Positions 36,033-45,862 of a stretch of 64,000 nucleotides of DNA are shown here, piece after piece (within the stretch, counting starts at the first letter, position 1; each line of letters opens with the position of its first letter). The notes under the pieces were generated by a model. The model worked only from the letters and a program-made list of their open reading frames with translations, was not told where the DNA came from and ran no database searches. A program made the translations under genes and the position numbers. Origin of the DNA: DUZB01 sp963747555 (lineage in GTDB: Bacteria; Desulfobacterota; DSM-4660; Desulfatiglandales; Desulfatiglandaceae); contig CAVVFZ010000034.1 of assembly GCA_963747555.1 (NCBI GenBank), positions 248,001 through 312,000 of the forward strand. The letters are read 5' to 3'.

Positions 36033-37313
36033 TCAGGAAAAATATTCCCTCACCTGCTTAATCGCACAGTATTTTCCGCACATGGTGCACACATCATCCT
36101 CACTGGGCGGATTCTTTTCCCGATATTCGCGGGCCTTTTTGGGGTCAATGGCCAGCTTGAGCATGGTATCCCAGTCGAGATTATTTCTTGCCACAGCCAT
36201 CTGCCGATCCTTTTCGATGGCGCTCTTGTTTCCTTTGGCAATGTCCGCAGCATGCGCGGCAATTTTCGTCACGACCACCCCTTCTCGAACGTCCGCCGCG
36301 TCAGGAAGGCAGAGATGCTCTGAAGGAGTCACGTAGCAGAGGAAGTCGGCCCCTGCTGTTGCCGCCAGGGCCCCCCCGATGGCGCAGGCCACATGGTCGT
36401 AACCGGCCGCGATGTCTGTAACCAGGGGACCAAGCACATAAAAGGGCGCGTCGTGACACAGCTGCTTTTGCAAAATGACATTGGCTTCTATCTGATTCAG
36501 GGGAACGTGCCCGGGTCCTTCTATCATGACCTGCACATCCTTTTCCCAGGCCAGCTTGGTCAGATGTCCCAGGGTCATCAGTTCATGGATCTGGGCCCTG
36601 TCCGTAGCATCGGCAAGACAACCCGGCCGCAGCCCATCTCCAAGGCTCAGCGTGACATCGTATTTTCTGACAATGTCAAGGAGCCTGTCGTAGTGCTCGT
36701 ACAACGGGTTTTCCCTGTCGTGGTGAAGCATCCAGGTGGTCAGAAACGAACCCCCGCGGCTTACGATATTGGTAATCCTCCCCTGGGCCTTCAGCATCTC
36801 CAGCGCCCCACGGGTCAGACCGCAGTGAACCGTGATAAAATCAACGCCATCGGCGCACTGCTTTTCAATGACCTCGAATATCTTGTCCACACTGAGATGG
36901 ACCAGGCCGCCCTTTGCCTCCACCGTTTCGACCACAGCCTGGTAAATGGGCACCGTTCCCACACAGACAGTGGATGCCTCCAGGATCGCTTTTCGCGATT
37001 CATCAATGTTGCCGCCGGTTGAAAGATCCATGACGGCATCTGCCCCGGCCTCGATGGCCACACGGACCTTCTCCAGCTCTTCATCCAGCAAAGCCCTGTC
37101 TGAAGAAGTCCCAATGTTTGCGTTGACCTTTACTGTGAGACCTTTCCCGATCCCGCAGGGAACCAGGTTCTTATGGGCGCTGTTTGCCGGGATCACCACT
37201 TTGCCATTGGCGATCTGATCCCTGAGCCACTCCTTATCAACTTTTTCCTTTTCCGCCACGATCACCATTTCGGGGGTAATCGCGCCTGTTCTTGCTTTTT
37301 CTAACTGAGTCAT
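36033..37313 (-). CDS. thiC: Phosphomethylpyrimidine synthase ThiC
   Basis: A 426-residue radical-SAM enzyme that converts aminoimidazole ribotide to HMP phosphate for thiamine. The C-terminal CTMCGKYCAIK supplies the CxxCxxxxC cluster ligands. Other conserved runs are NIGTSSDRALLDEELEKV, GDGLRPGCLADATDRAQ and IEGPGHVPLNQIEAN. It is the shorter form lacking the N-terminal extension, common in anaerobes. AAGAGATAGCA precedes the ATG. No TPP riboswitch (CTGAGA core) is visible in the 196 bases upstream. Confidence 0.97.
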   Translation of the reverse strand: MTQLEKARTGAITPEMVIVAEKEKVDKEWLRDQIANGKVVIPANSAHKNLVPCGIGKGLTVKVNANIGTSSDRALLDEELEKVRVAIEAGADAVMDLSTGGNIDESRKAILEASTVCVGTVPIYQAVVETVEAKGGLVHLSVDKIFEVIEKQCADGVDFITVHCGLTRGALEMLKAQGRITNIVSRGGSFLTTWMLHHDRENPLYEHYDRLLDIVRKYDVTLSLGDGLRPGCLADATDRAQIHELMTLGHLTKLAWEKDVQVMIEGPGHVPLNQIEANVILQKQLCHDAPFYVLGPLVTDIAAGYDHVACAIGGALAATAGADFLCYVTPSEHLCLPDAADVREGVVVTKIAAHAADIAKGNKSAIEKDRQMAVARNNLDWDTMLKLAIDPKKAREYREKNPPSEDDVCTMCGKYCAIKQVREYFS

Positions 37314-37509
37314 TGCTATCTCTTTCTTCGCTTGATTAAATTGATTAAATAGTTGTGCACCAGCCTTTTAAATTATGATTAAATATCGTTTAACGCAAGC
37401 TGAAAAACGGTCCTGTCCTTCGGAATGGGCCGATTCTTTTGTTAGCTACGGGAAGAAGACCGGGGTTCCGGGCCGGTTCAACAAATCGGCCGCTTCAGGG
37501 ACGACCTTT

Positions 37510-39558
37510 TTATTTTACGGCGGGGGGACCGTTGGGGGGAAAGCCGGACAGAAGGAGCAGGCCATAATCCTTTTTCAACAAAAAGGTGACAATCTCTTCG
37601 GGAACATCAACAGGAGTTACCAGGACTTTTCTTTCACCGACTCCTCTAAAAAAAATGCCCGGCATGCTGATATCCATCCTTAAAGGATCAGCGTCATGGA
37701 TAGCCTCCATTCTGTGCTGACCTTTGTCACTCTTCACCTGAAGCTTCTCCAGTATCCGGCTCGTTAGGACAAGGGGATCTTTTTCATCAACCAGGGACAG
37801 TACGGAAATATCCCGCTTCTTCAAAAGAGCGATCAGTTGCGGGGCCAATCCGGTCAGGTCGAAGATGGTATTGCCCTTTTCGGTTTTCACAAAAAAGTCT
37901 GCATTGATGACAAGTCGGAAATCTTCCTTCTGCCCCGTGAAGGCCAGAATCTGTTCCCGGGTGGAAAAAGGATATCCCGTAAGTTTCAGAAGGGCCTCTA
38001 TCAGAGCGAATCGGTCTTCCACCCGATAGACCTTGCCTCGGGGCTTGACGGTATCCAGCGGGTTGACTCCGGGTGGGTATTCAAGCATTTGGACCCGCTG
38101 CTTTTCCAGGTACTTCTTCACGTTTTCCGGAACATATCCCTGGGGGGAAGAAACCAGATTCAACACGAGTGTTTTCGGCTCCGGATTGGGAACTTCATCC
38201 GCAACGGATAGGATCCAGTCGCCCTTTACTTCAAAGCGAATATCTTTTCCAAGAAAAAGCGACTCTCCCGCCTTGACCGCCCTGGTAAACCCGCAGGCCT
38301 TCAGAATTTTATCGAGAGCGGATCTCAAGTCATCGCCTTTTTCGAGCTGGACAATCCGGTATTCATTCCAGGTCGAATGAATAAAACGGCTCATATCCCG
38401 GGGCAGTTCACCGGTCATATCCAGGATGACCGTTACCCCGTCGTTCAGGCGAATGACCGGGTAGGAGGATGCCTTGAGATTGATCTGCCCTCCGGCATTC
38501 AAGGGAATGAAGTGCTCCCCGGAATCGATCCACTCACTTCCCATTTCCGTGAAGATCTGGCCGATATCCCCGGCTTTATAGGGGACCCTGACAGAAGCGG
38601 TTTCGCCTTTCGTTTTTGGGCCCTCAGAGTACGGCGCCTTTTTGGGTTTTTTCGACGAAGCGGAATGGGGAGGTCTTTTCGGCGCAGGCCGGACCTGGGC
38701 CACCTCGCGGGGCGGCTGAGGGGGTCGGACGGATGTCTCCTCCGGATTGACCGTAGGATTGGGGATCTTTGTTCCGGCATTTACCGGATGAATGGAGATC
38801 CCGCCGCCCGATGCATTGTCCAGGTCGGGAATGCGGGGCGCTTTTTCGGGAGAGACTACCCTGACAGGAGGGAAAAGAGGGAGCCGGACCTTCTGCCCGA
38901 CCAGAACCCTGTCCAAGTCCTGAATGGAGGGATTGCACTCCCTGAAAAGAGGGTAATATTCGTTGTATAGCTGGTTTCTTGAAAGTCCGTACTTGTCTAT
39001 GGCAAGAGACCCGATCGAATCTCCCCGCCGCATTTTGTGGGGTTCATATTTGAGCTGCCCAGATAAACCCTTCGGAATTTCGCGTTCCGTCTCGACCGCC
39101 CCCGCCGTCCCGATCTCCTTCTTCTCCATTTCGGAGCTTTCCGGGGCATTTTTTTCCGCAACCGGCGCGGGGATCGTTACATCTTTTTCGGAAGAACCGG
39201 CCTTGACGAGGATCATGATTTTTTCACCAGGCCGGATCATATTCAGATCCCGAAAAGAACTGTTCAGTTCCTTTAAAAGCTTGAGAATTTTCAACACATC
39301 CTTTTCGGGGAGAACGCCCTTGTTCCTGAGAATCTGGATCAGCCAGTCCCCTTCCTGGACCACATACTCTTCCGTAACCAGATCGAGATTTCCCAGATGG
39401 ATGGAACCGGTTTCATCCTTTTCCCCAGTTTGCTCGGTCTTCGCCGTTTCCGCAGGCACAGAAGAAGGCGGCGTCTGCGCCTGCTCCGCGGGAGCCGCAA
39501 AAACATAGGCCGGCAAGAAAAGCAGAAGAGCCAAAAGAATGTTTCTGTAAACAGGCAG
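37510..39558 (-). CDS. Secreted LysM-domain protein at the end of the pilus region
   Basis: About 680 residues. A signal peptide (ILLALLLFLPAYVFAAPAEQ) is followed by two LysM-like modules (TEEYVVQEGDWLIQILRNKG; MRRGDSIGSLAIDKYGLSRN), a Pro/Lys-rich linker (about residues 260-320), and a large C-terminal region of unknown fold. Only TTG 39534 and CTG 39558 can start it before an in-frame stop. CTG 39558 has AGGATGAGG eight bases upstream and yields a better signal peptide, so it is used here with caution. It follows the Ig-repeat gene on the same strand (21-base gap). Peptidoglycan binding is likely; a role in fixing the pilus or adhesin to the wall is inference. Confidence 0.75.
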   Translation of the reverse strand: MPVYRNILLALLLFLPAYVFAAPAEQAQTPPSSVPAETAKTEQTGEKDETGSIHLGNLDLVTEEYVVQEGDWLIQILRNKGVLPEKDVLKILKLLKELNSSFRDLNMIRPGEKIMILVKAGSSEKDVTIPAPVAEKNAPESSEMEKKEIGTAGAVETEREIPKGLSGQLKYEPHKMRRGDSIGSLAIDKYGLSRNQLYNEYYPLFRECNPSIQDLDRVLVGQKVRLPLFPPVRVVSPEKAPRIPDLDNASGGGISIHPVNAGTKIPNPTVNPEETSVRPPQPPREVAQVRPAPKRPPHSASSKKPKKAPYSEGPKTKGETASVRVPYKAGDIGQIFTEMGSEWIDSGEHFIPLNAGGQINLKASSYPVIRLNDGVTVILDMTGELPRDMSRFIHSTWNEYRIVQLEKGDDLRSALDKILKACGFTRAVKAGESLFLGKDIRFEVKGDWILSVADEVPNPEPKTLVLNLVSSPQGYVPENVKKYLEKQRVQMLEYPPGVNPLDTVKPRGKVYRVEDRFALIEALLKLTGYPFSTREQILAFTGQKEDFRLVINADFFVKTEKGNTIFDLTGLAPQLIALLKKRDISVLSLVDEKDPLVLTSRILEKLQVKSDKGQHRMEAIHDADPLRMDISMPGIFFRGVGERKVLVTPVDVPEEIVTFLLKKDYGLLLLSGFPPNGPPAVK

Positions 39559-39579
39559 TGTCGTTACCTCATCCTGAAT

Positions 39580-42500
39580 TTATTGAATGATAATCCGCAC
39601 GGGGAAGTAGGCGCTGATGAGACCTAAACTCTCCGTCACTGTAATGTAGTCCCAGATCACGTCCCCCACAGCGGCGGGAGTTCCCACGTTTGGATCATAC
39701 ACATATTGGTTATAAGCGGGTCCTACAGCAGACGAACCTTTTGAAAGTTGGGACAGAGGCGTAAAGGTGTCCGTTGTGGCAACGAACAAGTTGAAAAAGT
39801 ATGTAGCTGTAAAGCTCCCACCCGTACCGGTCACAAGCCCGATTGGAAACGAGGAATCGGGCAAGAGCCCCTGTTTTGCCTGGACTACTTCCGCACTCAG
39901 CCTCAACTGCAGGGTGGAAGTGGTTTCCGTCCCTTGTACAAAAGTTTTGGCCGTAATACGACTCACAATCCATACCGCACTGGCTTTCAGATAAACCAGA
40001 TTAAATGCCGCAACCCCATTCTCTCCCGTAATCACCTCGGAAGGTACGGGTGCGCCCCCGGCCGAGGAATTCGGCGGCGTCAACTGGCCGTCGCCGTTTG
40101 CGTCTTCTCCGGGATCGAGAATCAGGTTTTCGTTTGCGTCTTCGTTATTGAAGGTGCCGGAAATGTATGGCACAAAAAATACCCCGTCCACGGTCGGGTC
40201 CTGGTCGTACCAGACGCCCGATGAATACTGAAGCGGCCAGGCGCTCAAAGTGACCTTGGCGCCCGCTACGGGGTTACCGTTGGAATCGGTGACAAGAGCG
40301 GACATAGGTAACCGGTAGGTGGCTTCATCCACGTCATAAATCACAGTACCCCGACCGATGACCACGGAGCCGGCCGTACCCCCAATGACGATACCCACGG
40401 ACGCGGTCGGCTCCGAGGTAATAGCCACGAACGAACCGGCCGGTTCAGTGGTGAGAATCGGAGGGGGTGTAATCGTAAGGGCGCCTGCAGCAACGCTGAA
40501 TAGGGTGTAGCCACCGTCATTGAAGGTGGATCCTTCTACCCTGATTCGGTCTCCTGCAACAAAGCCGTCCGTCACAAAGGAACCGCCAGGGTCGGATCTG
40601 GTAATTATGGGATCGGCAAAGGAGATCTGATTGGACCAGGTCCTTCCCTTACCCACGACCCAGGCATTGATGGTCACCCCTTCCGCTCCCGTGCTCAGAG
40701 AACCCGAAGTAAAGGTGGTGATAGCCTGTCCGGCACTGTTCGTTATGACCACGGCGGGAGAGACGCTTTCGCCCCCTCCGCTGGGGTTCCGAATGGCAAA
40801 TGCAACGGGAACACCGGCGACGACTTGGCTCCCGGATGCCGGCGATGTCCGCACCGTGGCGGTCAGGGTGACCTCATTGATGGTGCCTCCGGTGCTTGGA
40901 GGCAAGGTATACCCATTGGCCTGCAGCGTCATCTGGGCGGCTTGGCCCGAGGGCAGCGAGAAGGACACCGTCACCTTATCCGTTGTGGACGGATTGGCGG
41001 CATCATATGCCTGGACAGTAGCCGTTCCGGCCAGATTGGAAGCGAGCACGGCCCACACAAAATTTGCGGCCGGCACAGGTTTTGTTACAATGGGGCTGCC
41101 TCCGCCATCCCATACCCCGATGCTGGTGGCAAACACCACATTCGCAATGGGATCCGGGGCGCGAACCCGCACGAGAACTCCGTTTGTAATCGTAACGGTC
41201 GCTCCAGCGGTTTCCGCAATAAGCGTGTCCGTGCTGACGAGGGTCAGCGTATTGGCATTAGGTATTGCGGCAATTGTATAAACTCCGTCGTTACTCGTTG
41301 AGCCTCCAACCATAATGACGTCGTTAACGGAATAACCGACAAAGCCACCTGTATTTACAATCGTATCGGGATTAGAATCGACGAAGGATATGGTGGCAAC
41401 ATCCGGTGTGACTGCTAGGGACGCCGTCGTCCTGGTTTTTGCGCTGAAAGTTTTCGTTGGGGGAAGGACAACAGCAAAAGTCGTGTCCACTGGGTTAATG
41501 ACATAGTCCTGAGCGGCAGTGGTTCCCAGGCCTGTGGCGGTCACGGTCACTGTACCTGCGGCTGGCGCCGGTAACGGAAACTACCATCTGCCCGGCGACG
41601 TTGGTGTTACCGGAAAGCGGTGAGAGAGTCACAGTACCAGTTCCCGACTGGCTCAGCGTGATGGGGGTATTGTAGACCGCATTGTTTCCGGCATCCCTGC
41701 CCGTAATAGTCAGAAGGGCCACAGAACCATTGACGGGGAGAGTCGATGCATCCGTTGAAACCGACAGGGTGGAGCCCACGATCTGAATGGGAATTTCCTG
41801 CGGCCCAAGCCCCGTGACCGTGGCGGTTATGGTCACGATCCTGTTACTCCTGTCTGTGGTTCCCGAAGAAAAGACGGTTGTTGCCCGTCCGTTTGCATCC
41901 GTTACAGCGGAGGCTTTACTGAGTTGTCCTCCGCTGGCCATGAATGCAATAGTGGCGCCTTCAATCACAGCTTTATCACTATCCAGAACTGTAGCTGTGA
42001 CCGTAGAGCTATCGGAATTGTCCGATTTGACGCTTGTTTTAGAAATGGCCAAAGACAGGGAGGCCGGCACGCCGGGGGTTCCTCCCGTAAACTCGACAAA
42101 TACCCCTTGGGATACACCATTCGATTGGGCATTCACGAGCGCCGAGCCGGCAGTTTTACTCGATATGAGTGAAACCACCACAATGCCGTTGGCATCCATT
42201 GTTTGTATGGAATACTCTACCTGACCGTTGCTGAATTTCCCCATGGTGGTGCTAAAGGTGACGGCTGTTCCCTGAGCGACCGGATTACCAGTACTGTCTG
42301 TAAGAGTGGCTGTTATCTTCGATGAACTCACACCGTCCGCCGGAATACTCGTAGGACTGGCCACAAGGGCGATAGAAATAGATGCATTTCCGATGGTGAC
42401 GTATACGGCCTGCATTACACCGTTGGATGTAGCTGTAACCATAGCGGAACCGGACGTAGACCCCGCTTTGAGGGATACACTGACCACGCCGCTTCCATCG

Positions 42501-44682
42501 GGCGTGATAACGGTATACGTTGTACTGCCGTTGCTGAATGTCCCAAGGGTGGTTGCAAATACTACAGCGGTTCCCTTTGGCACAGGTACGCTTACAGCAT
42601 CTTTGATCGTAGCGGTAATGGTGGAAGAACTGGCCCCGTCGGCCGGAATCTTTTCCGGACTGGCGGTCAGAGTGATGGAGCCGACCACCGTTGAACTGGT
42701 AAAAACAACAGAGACAGTCTGGGTTGCAAGGCCATACTTGGCGGTAACCACCCCTGTTCCGGCAACAACAGGCGCCGTTAGTTCTACACTGGCGATGCCG
42801 GATGCATCTGTCAGACCTATGCTTGAACTGAGGCTGCCGTTTGTGGTGGAAAAAATAACCGTTTCATTTTCAATGGCAACACCGGAATCATTCTTGAGCC
42901 GAACGGTGATGGTGGATTTGTCGACCCCGTTCGAAATGATGGTGCTGGGTGTCGCAGTCATGTCGGAGAGGGAGATCCCAAGGAAATACACGATTGCTGA
43001 ATCGCTCTGGTTTCCTATCCTTGCGGTAACCGTCGCGGTGAGGGTAGTGGAACTCAATACGGACGTGAGTTTTGCGGAGGCGATCCCGTTTACCGTCATT
43101 GCGGTGTTTTCAATGGAGCCCAGATTGGTGTAGAAGTTTACAACGGTTCCGTCGGCTACGGTATTTCCATATATATCGGTCACCGTAGCCTTAATCGTTG
43201 TGTAATTTTCGCCGTTTGCATAAATCTGCAGAGGCTGGTCAGGGAGTTCGACTTTGGCAGCGGCGTTGCCTGTTACAGTAATATCAACCGTGTCATTCAG
43301 GGACTCCTTGTTATCACTTGTGGTTGACTGGCCTGTTTCCGCCTTGATGGAGTACACCCCCGCAGTAGTTGTGCTGGTAAATGTGTAGTAGGCGTTTCCC
43401 ATGGCATCGGTGCGCGATACCTGGAGCACTTTCGGATTTCCCACCTGGGCCGGTCCGATGCTTCCTGCCACGATGATCTCCCAAGCCGCTTGCGCATCCA
43501 CCTGGAAGTAATAATTGCCGGCGCCCATCGTTATGCTTACGGCTTCGTTAGTGAATGGGCCTTCCTTGTTAATAAGAGTAGTTTCCAGTTTGCCCGTGTC
43601 CCTGTTGTAGAGGCGTACGGTCAACGTGGTAACATTCGAACCGCTGTAGGTAAAGGTGAATGTGGTGCTACCGCTGTAACTATAAAAATCAGGCGTAACA
43701 TGCAGATTATCCCCGTTTCCCCTCCACGTATTGTTGTCCGGTAAGGGGGTGGGAACATTGGAGGATGCCGCATCATAAAAAGTAATGGGCACACCGCTCA
43801 CAGGTACTTGTCTGGCAATATTGCTGGAAACGTTCATCACCGTCGCCGTTACAATCGACGTAGAAACCCCATCTGCAGGAATAGTCGAGGGATTGGCGGT
43901 TACGTTAAGCGTTGAAAGATAGGTATTAGTAAAGACGATGGTTGCAGCCTGCGTCACTTCACTGGTTTTGGCCAAGACATAATTGGTCCCCGGAACCACG
44001 CCGGCAAGCAGAGAAATGGAGACAACACCGGTACTATCGGGGGTAAGTACCGCGTAACTCTTGCCTCCATTGGGAAAGGTTCCAAGCCCGGTCATGAAAA
44101 GCACCTCTGTTCCCGGTGTGACGGGACTTCCCGTGCTGTTGACAACGGTAGCGGTAATAACGGATGAACTTACGCCGTCAGCCGGGATGGAGCTGGGCGA
44201 TGCGACGAGCGAAATGGCGGCCCCTGCCCCGGTGATGCTGATGTAAATCGTTTGTGTCGCATTGTTTGATCTAACCGTGACTTTTGCGGAACCTGCCTTG
44301 GTTCCCGCAATGAGAGCTGTCTCCACCACACCTGTGGGGGGTGCTGAAGTGTCCGGCCAGCCTACATCATTAAGGGGAGGTTGGGTCTGAACGGTATAGG
44401 TGGGGCCTCCGTTCCTGAAACGTCCCAGCGTGGTCGTGAAGGTCACGTCGGTGAAGTTGCGAACCGGGTTGCCCGCACTGTCTGTTACGACAGCCCTGAT
44501 TATTGCAGAACTGCTCCCGTCAGCGGGAATACTGGTTACGTCTACCGAGAGGGAAATTGACCCACTCGCCCCTGCAACACTTCCCGAGTCGCCGCCTCCA
44601 CCCCCGCAGGAGGCCAGAAACAGGAAAGGCCAAGGACGACAACGCACGTCAGGATAGATCGGAAAGTTCCATTTTTTAGCAT
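39580..44682 (-). CDS. Giant Ig-repeat lipoprotein (invasin/Big_1-like), two frame breaks
   Basis: About 1,700 residues in three frame segments. ATG 44682 (GGGAG nine bases upstream) begins MLKNGTFRSILTCVVVL. The lipobox LFLASCGGGG lies in the next frame, so a base is missing near 44620-44640. Eight to ten Ig-like modules follow, each about 100 residues and opening with IPADG(V/S)SSS-(I/V)ITATV. A second break (one extra base near 41556-41575) shifts to the frame carrying the last 656 residues. This part has two copies of a GDxIxVxGSxxNDGxYT module and a calcium-loop-like stretch DANENLILDPGEDANGDGQL. The protein is likely tethered to a membrane by lipid and extends as a rod, as adhesins do. 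It lies downstream of pilQ and a TPR gene on the same strand. Host partner and ligand are unknown. Confidence 0.8.
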
Positions 44683-44695
44683 CGATTATTTCTCC

Positions 44696-45083
44696 CTCAT
44701 AAAAAAACTTCGTTTCCGGTTTCCAGTTTCGGTTACCGGTTCTTTCATTCTCAACCCTTGCCCGGGAACAAGGGAAGGAATAATTATATGGAAGCGCCAG
44801 CGGTTTTTTCCAATTCACCGCAGGGCATTTTCGAAAAGCTCAGCCATTGATTAACGACACGCCAGAAAGTGCCTACAGCTCCTTTTTTGACATCAAGGGG
44901 AATCTCTCCGGGTGTTCAATTGAGTCAGCACTCACATCAACTAAACCGGGAAAGTCACAAAAAAGGCGGTTGCCAGTTGACAGCTGTTTCAACCGGAAAC
45001 TGGAAACCGTAAACACATTCAACTTCGATTGGATGCACTACACACTGAACACCGACCACTGCCCACTGTCCATCACCCACTGC
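44696..45083. repeat. Cluster of low-complexity intergenic repeats
   Basis: Between the Ig-repeat and TPR genes. CGTTTCCGGTTTCCAGTTTC and CGGTTACCGGTTCTTTC (44709-44745), GCGGTTGCCAGTTGACAGCT with AAACTGGAAACCGTAAAC (44966-45014), and a CCACTGCCCACTGTCCATCA-type run (45050-45095). No gene seen. The last run continues into the TPR gene's 3' end. Confidence 0.6.
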
Positions 45084-45857
45084 CTACTGCTGTTCCAGCG
45101 CCCCCAACATTACTTGGGCCTCTTTTGCTTCCTTCCCGTCCGCTCCATATTTGATGACCAGCTTCAATTCTTCGATGGCCTCTTCCTTTTTATCCGCCTT
45201 CAGGAGAAGCCGGCCCATGAGGAGGTGGGCAGCCGGATCTCTTGGAAAGGTGAGATTGGCCTCCCTGCAGGCCTCGAGAGCCTCTTGCCAGTTCCCCTGG
45301 GCGTCGTAGGCAAGGGCCAGGTTCAGGTAAGCCACAAAGTAGGAACCGGCCGTTTTGATGGCAAGCTGGTAGCACTCAATGGCCTTATTGTAGTTCCCCT
45401 TGTTGAAATAGGCGGTACCCATGTTGTTGTAAGCATATTGGGGCGTTTCGTAGAGCGGGTTTTTAGCGGCTTCTTTAAAGCAGAAGATGGCCTTGTCCCA
45501 CTCTCCCATGAGCAGGTAAACGGTGCCCATGTTATTCCGGGCCTCCGGAAAATCCGGCTTGAGTTTCAGGGCCTGGTTGAAATACTGGAGCGCCAGGTCG
45601 TATTTGCCCAGGTTCCGGCAAACCAGGGCAAGGTCCTGATTCAGCGCCGGATTTTTCGGGTCCAGTTTGTGGGCTTTCAGGAGCTCCGCGTACCCCTGCC
45701 TTACCTTTCCCTCGGATACCAGGGCGTTGCCCAGATTCTTCAGGGCCTCCGCCCGTTTGATTTCGTCGGTCCGATTCGTTGCGCAGGAGGCGATGAAAAC
45801 CGACAGAAAAATCAGCAGGAAGAGAAGGGAACATCCGGAACGAAACTTTTCCGTCAT
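45084..45857 (-). CDS. TPR lipoprotein, PilF/PilW-like
   Basis: A 257-residue protein with a lipoprotein signal (LLFLLIFLSVFIASC, lipobox IASC), then about six tetratricopeptide repeats (for example KNPALNQDLALVCRNLGKYD, NNMGTVYLLMGEWDKAIFCF, NNMGTAYFNKGNYNKAIECY). Its place immediately after pilQ fits the pilotin PilF/PilW, which helps the PilQ secretin reach and assemble in the outer membrane. The final residues LEQQ and the stop fall inside an intergenic repeat. Confidence 0.85.
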   Translation of the reverse strand: MTEKFRSGCSLLFLLIFLSVFIASCATNRTDEIKRAEALKNLGNALVSEGKVRQGYAELLKAHKLDPKNPALNQDLALVCRNLGKYDLALQYFNQALKLKPDFPEARNNMGTVYLLMGEWDKAIFCFKEAAKNPLYETPQYAYNNMGTAYFNKGNYNKAIECYQLAIKTAGSYFVAYLNLALAYDAQGNWQEALEACREANLTFPRDPAAHLLMGRLLLKADKKEEAIEELKLVIKYGADGKEAKEAQVMLGALEQQ

Positions 45858-45862
45858 GGCTT

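Noticed and set aside
37314..37509. TPP riboswitch upstream of thiC
   Set aside because: The CTGAGA and related conserved cores are absent on the thiC-coding strand.
19302..45100. CRISPR array suggested by recurring short intergenic words
   Set aside because: Words are scattered, unequal in length and spacing, without constant repeats or unique spacers, and no cas genes are present.
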